Shown here piece after piece: positions 26,574 through 33,410 of a stretch of DNA of 48,105 bases (positions are counted from its first letter, which is position 1; every line of letters begins with the position of its first letter). The position numbers and the translations under genes were made by a program. The notes under the pieces were generated by a model. The model did no database searches, was not told the DNA's origin, and saw only the letters and a program-made list of their open reading frames with translations. Origin of the DNA: a virus; the IMG/VR virus record IMGVR_UViG_3300008459_000079, positions 1-48,105 of that record. One strand, given 5' to 3'.

Positions 26574-28352
26574 TTATCTGACAAATATGTAAGGATTATT
26601 ATTAATCTTTGGTGTTTGACGTTCAGGTACATCTATACTATTACCATTTGTATACCAATCCTTTCCTTTAAGCATGTCATTCTTTCTTTCATAGTTTGCA
26701 TCTTGACCATCTTGACTTAACATTTTCTTTTGGAATTCAGTACTTGCATCAGTAAATTCATCACCTTTTCTTACTATTGCTGATTTAGCATAATTCAAAT
26801 AAATATTGAATTCATTCCCAATTGTTTTAGAAAACATATATACAGCAAATAACATACCTGTTGCAATCAACAAGTCATCGTGTGCTGAACGCATGTGGTC
26901 ATATCTATTTGTATTATCATTAAATACAAATGTCTTGATTTCACTAAGTAATCTAATTGAGTGAATTAATGCTTCACCCTCTCTTAATCTTCTTTCAAAT
27001 TCTCTAATAACATAATCACGAATAGCACCACTCTTCATTGTGAAACCTGGCTGTAACTCACCTCTTTGTAAATTCTTTAATTGAATTTTTACATCGTTTT
27101 GTCTTGGTCTATCGTAATGTATTTTTTTATATTTATTATTTACCAAATATCTAATAACTGATATACCCCAACCCCCTGTAACATCTATAATTACATATGC
27201 ATTATTATACTTTTGACCATATTGTAAACATAACTCACCCATTACTTCAAGTGGAACTCTTGATTGATATTCCGCTACTTGAACAAGTAACATGTTTACA
27301 GCATCATTTTTAAATATTTGAATTGTAGAATAGTCACCATCACCACTACCTTTTGCAACGTCACAAGATAAATAATAATCATATCCAAATATTGGGTCTT
27401 CCCATATCCAAAAATTATTATCATATTCAGTTCTAATTGGTTCTTTACAAGTTTTTTCAATTCTCATAATGGTTTCCTCATCAACAAGGTTACCACCTGA
27501 ACCCAAGAATTTATTTTCTAATTCTTGTGCAATTTTTCTTGGGTCATTGTTAAAGGTTTGACACATATCCCTAAACCAAGAAGATGATGGTCTATAACCA
27601 CCAACTCTTAATTGCATATATTTTTCAGGGTCTTTTTCTTCAACAAATTCATCACCTCTAATCCAAATCAAATCTTCATTGTAACGAGGGTCTTCAAACC
27701 AATTGATTTCAACAACTTTAAAGTTATTCTTACCTGTTCTTGCCCCTTCATAACGAGCATAATATGTTGGGTCAAGACCTCTTGGTGTAGAGTTTAATAT
27801 AATCTGACCACCTGCTGACATTGTACCTGATGCAGATGACATAAATTCTTCACCTTCTTCAAGGAACGCTGCTTCATCTATAAATAATATATCAGGTGTA
27901 AATCCCCTTAGACCATCGGCAGATGCTGCGAAAGCCTGTAGTGTTGCGCCATTGTTATAAATCTTAATCTCTTTTGTATCTGAATCAGTTGGTATTCTAC
28001 CAAATATTTCTCTTGGTAGATTATTAATAATGGATGCAATCTGATAGAAGATACTTTCCTTTGCAAGTTTTAATTTGTTAGCTGCAACACCAACTTTAAT
28101 ATCCTTTCTAAAAACAATTGAATGTGCTAAATAAAGACAAGTCACAGTAGTAATGCCACCCTGACGATATTTTGCAACTAAAACTCTGTTACTTTCTTTG
28201 TATGTTTCTAATACTTGACTTTGTTGTGGCAATAATTGAAAAGAAACATACTGTTGTTTTTTCTTATCCCAAACTTTACAATATTTTCTTGCAAAGTACT
28301 CTATATCAATAGCGCACTTGGCATACTCCATCATTAACTCATTTTTAGTCAT
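26574..28352 (-). CDS. terL: Terminase large subunit (T4 gp17-like)
   Basis: The protein has 592 residues. The N-terminal ATPase shows a variant Walker A (KYRQGGITT, residues 61-69), Walker B ending in FIDEAAF (D159, E160) and the coupling motif LNSTP (186-190). The C-terminal nuclease contributes acidic residues in SCDVAKGSGDGDYST (D331), VIIDVTGGWG (D390) and a later HDDLL. It pumps DNA into the prohead through the portal encoded next and cuts concatemers. Length is close to T4 gp17 (610). No small terminase was recognised nearby. A CTAATTA motif lies 12 bases upstream. Confidence 0.95.
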   Translation of the reverse strand: MTKNELMMEYAKCAIDIEYFARKYCKVWDKKKQQYVSFQLLPQQSQVLETYKESNRVLVAKYRQGGITTVTCLYLAHSIVFRKDIKVGVAANKLKLAKESIFYQIASIINNLPREIFGRIPTDSDTKEIKIYNNGATLQAFAASADGLRGFTPDILFIDEAAFLEEGEEFMSSASGTMSAGGQIILNSTPRGLDPTYYARYEGARTGKNNFKVVEINWFEDPRYNEDLIWIRGDEFVEEKDPEKYMQLRVGGYRPSSSWFRDMCQTFNNDPRKIAQELENKFLGSGGNLVDEETIMRIEKTCKEPIRTEYDNNFWIWEDPIFGYDYYLSCDVAKGSGDGDYSTIQIFKNDAVNMLLVQVAEYQSRVPLEVMGELCLQYGQKYNNAYVIIDVTGGWGISVIRYLVNNKYKKIHYDRPRQNDVKIQLKNLQRGELQPGFTMKSGAIRDYVIREFERRLREGEALIHSIRLLSEIKTFVFNDNTNRYDHMRSAHDDLLIATGMLFAVYMFSKTIGNEFNIYLNYAKSAIVRKGDEFTDASTEFQKKMLSQDGQDANYERKNDMLKGKDWYTNGNSIDVPERQTPKINNNPYIFVR

Positions 28353-28364
28353 GGGATTTTATCT

Positions 28365-28371
28365 TAATTAG
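28365..28371 (-). promoter_or_regulatory. Candidate late promoter motif (CTAATTA) for terminase
   Basis: The minus strand reads GACTAATTAAGATAAAA, 12 bases before the terminase ATG. The motif overlaps the stop codon of the upstream 145-residue gene. Confidence 0.5.
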
Positions 28372-28805
28372 TCCTCAAACTTGATATCATTGTTTCTTAA
28401 TACCTCACGAACATCATAATATGAATCGCCATATCTAAAAACAACAAGACTTTTGTTTAATGAAGACATCTTTCTATAATCCTCAACATATTCCCAAGCA
28501 AGAGCAACAACACCAAATACTGCATCAAGCATTCTAAATTCTGAAGAATCCACAATACAATCAAATTCAATTGAATCTGATGTAACTTCCATTACCTTTT
28601 TAATGAATCCCTTTCTTGGTGGATATACACCTAAGTCACATACATCTTCCCATTGAGGACCAATACAATCATCAGGATTATTTGAAAAAATAAATTCTAA
28701 TTTTTGTGAACCATTATGAGTTTCACCGACAGGATTTACATAAACTAATTTTAAATCACTTTCTTGAACCTTAATAGGTTCAATATTAATATATTCTTTT
28801 TCCAT
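28368..28805 (-). CDS. Unknown protein upstream of terminase
   Basis: A 145-residue acidic protein with alternating beta segments and no transmembrane helix. Visible landmarks are FIFSNNPDDCIGPQWEDVCD in the N-terminal half and AVFGVVALAWEYVEDYRKMS in a helical segment, then SLVVFRYGDSYYDVREVL. I do not recognise a family. It lies directly upstream of the terminase on the same strand, where some T4-like phages have the small terminase, but it lacks a visible helix-turn-helix or coiled coil, so I do not call it that. A packaging accessory or head protein is possible. Confidence 0.55.
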   Translation of the reverse strand: MEKEYINIEPIKVQESDLKLVYVNPVGETHNGSQKLEFIFSNNPDDCIGPQWEDVCDLGVYPPRKGFIKKVMEVTSDSIEFDCIVDSSEFRMLDAVFGVVALAWEYVEDYRKMSSLNKSLVVFRYGDSYYDVREVLRNNDIKFED

Positions 28806-28817
28806 AAATAATAATAA

Positions 28818-29228
28818 TTAAGATTTCTTTTCTAAGAATCTAGTAAAGAAATCATCTAATTTCTTAGTGTGTTCATTTAAGTTTTGAAGCGTTGCTTCTA
28901 ATTTAGTAATAGCTTCTGTATTTTTTTGAATCATTAACTGAAACTTATCATTATTTTCTTTTTCAGAATCAAACAATTCATCAATTAAATTAGTCATCTT
29001 AGTATCAGAATTTTCTAATATTGCAATCCTTGTTTTAATTTCACTAATATCTTCGGCTATCTTATCAAAACTTGTTTTTTGATTTTTTTTATCTTCTTCT
29101 AAACTATTAATTTTATTTTGTAATACAGGTATTACAAAAACATAAGTTAAAATAGTACCAACTATTGCTGACAATGCAGCAAAAATTATTTGTGTACTTG
29201 GTACTATTTGTAAAAGAATTAAAAACAT
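28818..29228 (-). CDS. Membrane-anchored coiled-coil protein
   Basis: The protein has 136 residues. The N-terminus is hydrophobic (IIFAALSAIVGTILTYVFVI, residues about 14-33), giving one membrane anchor. The remaining 100 residues are a long charged coiled coil (NKINSLEEDKKNQKTSFDKI onwards, with IAILENSD and LEATLQNLNEH heptads). This is the layout of small phage membrane proteins such as i-spanin-like or DNA-ejection accessory proteins. It begins one base after the 382-residue gene ends. A second protein of the same layout is at 32447, and that one has a better lysis context. Confidence 0.55.
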   Translation of the reverse strand: MFLILLQIVPSTQIIFAALSAIVGTILTYVFVIPVLQNKINSLEEDKKNQKTSFDKIAEDISEIKTRIAILENSDTKMTNLIDELFDSEKENNDKFQLMIQKNTEAITKLEATLQNLNEHTKKLDDFFTRFLEKKS

Positions 29229-29229
29229 A

Positions 29230-30378
29230 TTAAACTAATTTTCTTTTAATATTTTCAATTAAAATAGTTCTCTTTCTTTTTTGAATTTCTTGTTGCAACT
29301 GTTCTTTTAATAATTTTTTAGATTCGGCTTTTAATTGCTTCAAGAAACTTTCATCCAATTTTTCCGTTGATTCTTCTTCAGCAGCAGGTTCTTCAGCAGG
29401 TAATTCTTCAATAGGTGCTTCCTCTTCAGCATCATTAGTACTAATTTCCGAACCTTGCATTTTTTTGTAGAATGATTCAACAACTTTATCACCAACTAAT
29501 TTAAATCCTTCAGGACCAATAGCAGTAATAAGACTATTCATTGCATTTTTAATATCTTTTTCATCAAATTGCTCTTTATCTTGAAGGTCATTAATAGTTT
29601 GACCAAGTTTACCAACAGCTTCTTGGAATTCTTTTTTAGGGTCAGCCTCTTCAGCAGGTGCTTCAGGAGTTGCAGTAGTATCAGCAGCAGGTTCTTCAAC
29701 AGCAGTAGCATCACCTTCAGGAGCAGCAGTAGCATCACCTTCAGGAGCAGCAGTAGCATCGGCAGTAGGAGTAGCACCACCTTCAGGAGCAGCAGTAGTT
29801 TCTGCATCAGGTTCATTCATACCACCTAAAATATCATCTGCTATTTTTGTTGTTGATTCAGCACCTGTTTGAGTTGTATTAACAGGAGCAGCAGGTTCAG
29901 CAGCAGCATCAGCGGTTGCATCAGCAGCAGGTTCAGCAGCAGGTGTTTCTTTTTGTTTATCTAAATCACTTAAAAGTTTAGATTCAGGGTCTTCTTTTTC
30001 TGTATCTTCATCTTTTTCAAGAAGTAGTCTTAATTTGTGTGCATTATTTTGCGCTTCACAAATGAAAGACATTTTATTAGTTGCCTTTTCAAAAGAATTA
30101 AATTTCTCAATACCAAAAGTAGTATTCAATCCATCCAAGTGTTTAAAATCAGTAGGATTAGTACTTCCCTTTTTAGAAGTATACTTTAAATAATAAGTTT
30201 TATTTTCATGAATAATACCAAAAGTATTACCATCCAAAGTTTTTTGAATCTTTAATAGAGAAGGTTTTAATTCTACCTTTTTATCAGTATCAATAGCTAA
30301 CCTTTTAAAGTTTTCAGCAATCTGTTCTTTAGTTGCTTTCTCTCTACTAATTCTACTTGCGTCTGCTCTTTTAATCAT
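29230..30378 (-). CDS. Low-complexity Ala/Glu/Pro-rich protein with a folded N-terminal domain
   Basis: The protein has 382 residues. Residues about 35-115 form a compact domain (ending KATNKMSFICEAQN) with strands such as FGIIHENKTYYLKY. Residues about 145-260 are a disordered run of Ala, Glu, Pro, Thr with AAPEGDAT repeats, encoded by a 24-base tandem repeat at 29701-29748 with degenerate flanks. The C-terminal 90 residues are helical and Lys-rich, with LDES and LIEN as possible protease sites. Placed in the packaging block, it may be an internal or decoration protein. The repeat could change copy number between isolates. No known family was recognised. Confidence 0.6.
   Translation of the reverse strand: MIKRADASRISREKATKEQIAENFKRLAIDTDKKVELKPSLLKIQKTLDGNTFGIIHENKTYYLKYTSKKGSTNPTDFKHLDGLNTTFGIEKFNSFEKATNKMSFICEAQNNAHKLRLLLEKDEDTEKEDPESKLLSDLDKQKETPAAEPAADATADAAAEPAAPVNTTQTGAESTTKIADDILGGMNEPDAETTAAPEGGATPTADATAAPEGDATAAPEGDATAVEEPAADTTATPEAPAEEADPKKEFQEAVGKLGQTINDLQDKEQFDEKDIKNAMNSLITAIGPEGFKLVGDKVVESFYKKMQGSEISTNDAEEEAPIEELPAEEPAAEEESTEKLDESFLKQLKAESKKLLKEQLQQEIQKRKRTILIENIKRKLV
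29701..29760. repeat. 24-base in-frame tandem repeat
   Basis: Two perfect 24-base copies (29701-29724 and 29725-29748) and a partial third encode the AAPEGDAT unit on the minus strand, with diverged versions on both sides. The length is a multiple of three, so copy-number changes would keep the frame. Confidence 0.8.
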
Positions 30379-30408
30379 TTTATTATAAATTTTTATTTAT
30401 TTTATTTA

Positions 30409-30933
30409 TTAATACCTTCTTCTTTTTTTACTTTCATTTAAAGTTTCACCTCTAACACCAGTTTCTCTTAAAGCTTCTAATACAGCTTTTGTTAGTGACA
30501 TTCTACCTAATTTAGGGGCTAAATTTCTAGTAAACACACTAGCTTCTAATCCATCACTTAATTTACCTGATTTAATTAAACCCTTTTCAATTACACTAAG
30601 TAAAGAATCTCTATTACCTCCTGCTGCAAGACCTTTATCAATTAAATCAAATAACCAATCCATTAGTTTACTATTACCACTACCTAAACCACCTTGTGTA
30701 TCAACAATTCCTTCTTTTAAACTTTTTATTTTAGAAAGTTTTCCTTTCAACATTTCATTTTCTCTTTGAAGAGACTTCACTTTTTCTTCAAGCATTTTCT
30801 TCTTTGTTTGTTCAAAAATTTGATTAAAATCAACTTCATCTAAATGTTTTTTTGTGTAACCTTCTTTAAAGAGTTCTCTCTTAGCTTGAACGAAATTTTC
30901 AAAAACTAAATTATATAGCTGTTTGTTAGTCAT
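30409..30933 (-). CDS. Unknown head-block protein with coiled coil and a C-terminal protease site
   Basis: The protein has 174 residues. Residues about 40-70 (QTKKKMLEEKVKSLQREN and onward) form a coiled coil, followed by a Gly-rich linker (TQGGLGSGNSK) and a helical domain with FDLIDKGLAAGGNRDSLLSV. It ends in TLNES then KKRRRY, so a cut at the shared (L/I)NE-S motif would release a basic hexapeptide tail. No family is recognised. It lies between the nucleotidyltransferase fusion and the repeat protein, with a CTAATTA motif 15 bases upstream. Confidence 0.55.
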   Translation of the reverse strand: MTNKQLYNLVFENFVQAKRELFKEGYTKKHLDEVDFNQIFEQTKKKMLEEKVKSLQRENEMLKGKLSKIKSLKEGIVDTQGGLGSGNSKLMDWLFDLIDKGLAAGGNRDSLLSVIEKGLIKSGKLSDGLEASVFTRNLAPKLGRMSLTKAVLEALRETGVRGETLNESKKRRRY

Positions 30934-30948
30934 AACAATATTTTATTA

Positions 30949-30955
30949 TAATTAG
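30949..30955 (-). promoter_or_regulatory. Candidate late promoter motif (CTAATTA) for the 174-residue protein
   Basis: The minus strand reads ACTAATTATAATAAA, differing by one base from the fullest form of the motif, and ends 15 bases before the ATG at 30933. It overlaps the stop codon of the upstream gene. Confidence 0.5.
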
Positions 30956-31920
30956 TTAGAATTTATAGAAAATACGTTATTTACTATTTCTTTTTTATTA
31001 TCCTTGATAATATCAAATAGTTTATTATTTCTCAATACTTTAAAAACTAAGTTATTTACTGAAAACTCACCTTCTGTCTGTGTTGCTTCACCACGTTCTT
31101 TCTTAATCTTTTTAAGTACTTTATTATAACTCTCCATCTTCTTTAATGAATCTTCCATCATTGATATCTTATTAAAGATATCTAAATACTTGTTAACTTT
31201 TTGGGTAACTAAATGCCTATCAACTTCAGGTAATTTATACTTTGGTTTCTTAATCCATTTGTTATCAATTATTGAATACATTGCGCTTTTACCCACAGTC
31301 TGTTCATTTATATCTTGAACATATATTTCAACAGGATATGAACCAATCTTTACATCATTTGATACTTCCCATGCTGCTCTCTTTTGTAAAAAATAATTCA
31401 TTACAAAATCAACATCATCTGAAACATCTTTATAATCAATAACAATATGTAAATCAATATCAGATGAATCTGTATAATTATAATTTGCTAAACTACCTGT
31501 AAAGATTATATCTTTTAATTTTACCTTTGAATCTAATTCTAAACTATTAAAATAGTATTTACCAAGATTTAAAAGATTTTTTCTGATATTACTTTTTAAA
31601 TGATTATTCAACCAAAATTGAGGATTTAAACTTTTATGATATTCAATCTCAACATCTGATTTTAATTTAGATGGGATATTTTCTTCTTCTAATTGTTTAT
31701 AAATTGTTTCTTCCAACTTTGCTTTTTTAAGTTTAGTATAGTATTTTGGATTCTCAGATAAATGGTCCATAGCAATTTCTTTTGCTTGTTTTTTATTATC
31801 AGTATGTTCCATTTCAGTTTTAATACCCAACTTTAGTTGTGATGTTAAATCCACAATAGAAACTTTATGTTTTTTAGCAATTTTTGGCAATGTTAATTTG
31901 TCTGCTTTACCTCCTTTCAT
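30952..31920 (-). CDS. DUF5661-nucleotidyltransferase fusion protein
   Basis: The protein has 322 residues. Residues about 25-70 (SQLKLGIKTEMEHTDNKKQA, then KEIAMDHLSENPKYYTKL) match the EHT...A-x-x-IAxDHLxExPxYYxKL pattern I associate with DUF5661. Residues about 138-160 (IFTGSLANYNYTDSSDIDLH) carry the nucleotidyltransferase-fold signature GS-x10-D-x-D (G142, S143, D154, D156). A helical C-terminal domain follows. Such enzymes transfer a nucleotide to RNA, DNA or protein. The substrate is unknown. It is the first gene of the leftward packaging block, divergent from the gene at 31979, with a CTAGTTA variant motif 24 bases upstream. Confidence 0.72.
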   Translation of the reverse strand: MKGGKADKLTLPKIAKKHKVSIVDLTSQLKLGIKTEMEHTDNKKQAKEIAMDHLSENPKYYTKLKKAKLEETIYKQLEEENIPSKLKSDVEIEYHKSLNPQFWLNNHLKSNIRKNLLNLGKYYFNSLELDSKVKLKDIIFTGSLANYNYTDSSDIDLHIVIDYKDVSDDVDFVMNYFLQKRAAWEVSNDVKIGSYPVEIYVQDINEQTVGKSAMYSIIDNKWIKKPKYKLPEVDRHLVTQKVNKYLDIFNKISMMEDSLKKMESYNKVLKKIKKERGEATQTEGEFSVNNLVFKVLRNNKLFDIIKDNKKEIVNNVFSINSN

Positions 31921-31944
31921 TTGAAAAATCGTATTTTATACATA

Positions 31945-31951
31945 TAACTAG
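31945..31951 (-). promoter_or_regulatory. Variant late promoter motif (CTAGTTA), leftward
   Basis: The minus strand reads TCTAGTTATATGTATAAAA, a one-base variant lying 24 bases before the ATG at 31920 and back to back with the rightward motif at 31959. Confidence 0.4.
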
Positions 31952-31958
31952 AAAAAAA

Positions 31959-31965
31959 CTATTTA
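31959..31965 (+). promoter_or_regulatory. Candidate late promoter motif (CTATTTA), rightward
   Basis: The plus strand reads ACTATTTATAATAAA at 31958-31972, with the motif ending 13 bases before the ATG at 31979. Confidence 0.55.
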
Positions 31966-31978
31966 TAATAAAAATAAT

Positions 31979-32446
31979 ATGTTTAGATATAATCAAAAAA
32001 ATGCAAATAGAGAGGTTGATGAACTTAAAAAATTGTTAGCAATAACAAAAGGTATGAGAACACCTACTAAATCAATCTCTTCATCCTTTTTAAGAGAAGC
32101 TGTTGATATGTTAGGTCAACCAACTGACCCTGCTGCTACACAAGGTACTCAAGATGCACCTGCTGTTGATATGACAACACCAGAAGAAATGGCTGATACT
32201 GATGCACAAAGTAAATTTGAAAAAGCAACAAATGATTCAAAAGTAACTGAATTATCCGATAAACTTGTTAAAGCTGAAAAATATGAAGGTAAGTTAAAAT
32301 TTACATATGATATTGAAAAAGATAAACCTACAGTTACAATTCCCGATGAACTTGAATTAGATGATGATGCATTTACAACATTACAAAAGGTTAAAGAATA
32401 TTTTAAAATTTGGAAAGACGAGAGCGAAAAAACACCATCTGCATAA
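31979..32446 (+). CDS. Unknown small acidic protein, possibly a processed head protein
   Basis: A 155-residue protein. Its N-terminal 40 residues are basic and helical (NANREVDELKKLLAITKGMR), then SSSFLREAVDML carries an LRE-A site of the prohead-protease type. An acidic, Ala/Thr/Pro-rich linker follows, and a small C-terminal domain (KLKFTYDIEKDKPTVTIPDE). Removal of an N-terminal segment at LRE would leave a protein of about 110 residues. It lies just 3' of the divergent late promoters and its stop is immediately followed by the membrane protein gene. Function unknown. Confidence 0.55.
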   Translation: MFRYNQKNANREVDELKKLLAITKGMRTPTKSISSSFLREAVDMLGQPTDPAATQGTQDAPAVDMTTPEEMADTDAQSKFEKATNDSKVTELSDKLVKAEKYEGKLKFTYDIEKDKPTVTIPDELELDDDAFTTLQKVKEYFKIWKDESEKTPSA

Positions 32447-32797
32447 ATGAATAATAATATTTTACAAATAGTTTTATTAATTATTGTTACAATAATACTA
32501 TCTGTATTACTTTATTTTGTAAATGATAAAACTGATAAAAATACTGATGATGTTGTAAAGACTTCTCAAGAAGTTGAAAACATTAAAAAAGAAACAAGTG
32601 ATTTTAAAATCAGATATCAAATTTTAAAGAAAGTAAATGATTCAATATTTTTACTTATTGATAAACAAAATATTAAAATAATTACATACAATAAAAGAAT
32701 AGCACAATTAGAAAAAAATGAAGAAGATATTAAAAAGATTGTTGGTAGTATTGATGATAGTACCCTTTATAAGTTACTCTCAGAAGTTCCCTACTAA
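32447..32797 (+). CDS. Inner-membrane coiled-coil protein, possible i-spanin
   Basis: The protein has 116 residues. A single N-terminal transmembrane helix (ILQIVLLIIVTIILSVLLYF, residues 5-24) is followed by about 90 residues of charged coiled coil, the layout of i-spanins that link inner and outer membranes during lysis. It begins directly at the previous stop codon. Its last 80 bases overlap, in another frame, the start of a second exported protein at 32718, as in Rz/Rz1-type nested pairs. No endolysin was recognised nearby, so the lysis assignment rests on architecture. Confidence 0.55.
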   Translation: MNNNILQIVLLIIVTIILSVLLYFVNDKTDKNTDDVVKTSQEVENIKKETSDFKIRYQILKKVNDSIFLLIDKQNIKIITYNKRIAQLEKNEEDIKKIVGSIDDSTLYKLLSEVPY

Positions 32798-33161
32798 AAC
32801 ATTAAAACCTATAACTTTTACAAAAGAAAAGGATAATTATTTATATACTTTTAATACTGACCAAACTAAATTTTTTTATGAAACTAAAATGTTATACGAC
32901 ATTTGTAATAAAAAAACTTTATATAAAGATTCCATAATTAATGCTAAAGATAAAGTAATTGAACAAATAACTACCTTAAATAAAGATAATAAAATAGAAT
33001 TAGATACTTGTAATTCATTAGTGATTAGACAATATAATTTAATAAATAAACAAGATAGTCTAATTACTGCTCAACATGACATTATTGATAAAAAGAATAT
33101 TAAACTATCCTTTCTTGGTGGCACAACTTTAGCAATTATAATAGCTATGTTGCTTCTTTAA
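32718..33161 (+). CDS. Exported coiled-coil protein with C-terminal transmembrane helix, possible spanin partner
   Basis: A 147-residue protein that starts 80 bases inside the upstream gene in another frame. A textbook signal peptide (MKKILKRLLVVLMIVPFISY then SQ) precedes a central charged coiled coil (DSIINAKDKVIEQITTLNKD onwards). The C-terminus is hydrophobic (LSFLGGTTLAIIIAMLLL). There is no lipobox cysteine at the signal cleavage region, so it is not a classical o-spanin lipoprotein. It more resembles a unimolecular arrangement with both ends in membranes. Its stop codon overlaps the convergent 64-residue gene (TTAA). Confidence 0.6.
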   Translation: MKKILKRLLVVLMIVPFISYSQKFPTKTLKPITFTKEKDNYLYTFNTDQTKFFYETKMLYDICNKKTLYKDSIINAKDKVIEQITTLNKDNKIELDTCNSLVIRQYNLINKQDSLITAQHDIIDKKNIKLSFLGGTTLAIIIAMLLL

Positions 33162-33352
33162 ACAGCATCACCCCAAGTACCTTTCCTATTCCAAAGTACT
33201 CTAAATAAATTAGATAAAGTTTTTACTGTAACCTTTTTGATTTCATTTTCAGTAAATTTACCTTTAACGACTTTCTCAATTTCTTTTTCAAGAAATGGTT
33301 TAAGTTCTTTTACAATCTCTCTTTTTAAAGATTCTTCCTCTTTTTTAGTCAT
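33158..33352 (-). CDS. Small helical protein of unknown function
   Basis: A 64-residue protein, strongly charged and helical (EEESLKREIVKELKPFLEKE), with a conserved-looking C-terminal WNRKGTWGDAV. The 3' end shares a TTAA with the convergent gene's stop codon. A CTAATTA motif on the minus strand ends 21 bases before its ATG, back to back with the rightward motif of the 814-residue gene, which supports it as a real gene. No family recognised. Confidence 0.55.
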   Translation of the reverse strand: MTKKEEESLKREIVKELKPFLEKEIEKVVKGKFTENEIKKVTVKTLSNLFRVLWNRKGTWGDAV

Positions 33353-33373
33353 TTAAACTTTATTATTTTAATA

Positions 33374-33380
33374 TAATTAG
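33374..33380 (-). promoter_or_regulatory. Candidate late promoter motif (CTAATTA), leftward of a divergent pair
   Basis: The minus strand reads AACTAATTATATTAAAAT, ending 21 bases before the ATG at 33352. Confidence 0.45.
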
Positions 33381-33390
33381 TTGTTTGTAA

Positions 33391-33397
33391 CTATTTA
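33391..33397 (+). promoter_or_regulatory. Candidate late promoter motif (CTATTTA), rightward of a divergent pair
   Basis: The plus strand reads AACTATTTAATAAAAACC, with the motif ending 13 bases before the ATG at 33411. Confidence 0.55.
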
Positions 33398-33410
33398 ATA
33401 AAAACCTTAT

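Noticed and set aside
28368-28805. Small terminase subunit
   Set aside because: The position upstream of the large terminase is suggestive, but no helix-turn-helix or coiled coil is visible in the protein.
29538-29829. Overlapping frames of Leu-rich (minus) and Ser/Arg-rich (plus) peptides
   Set aside because: They are alternate readings of the 24-base repeat region in the Ala/Glu/Pro protein gene and have biased, non-natural composition.
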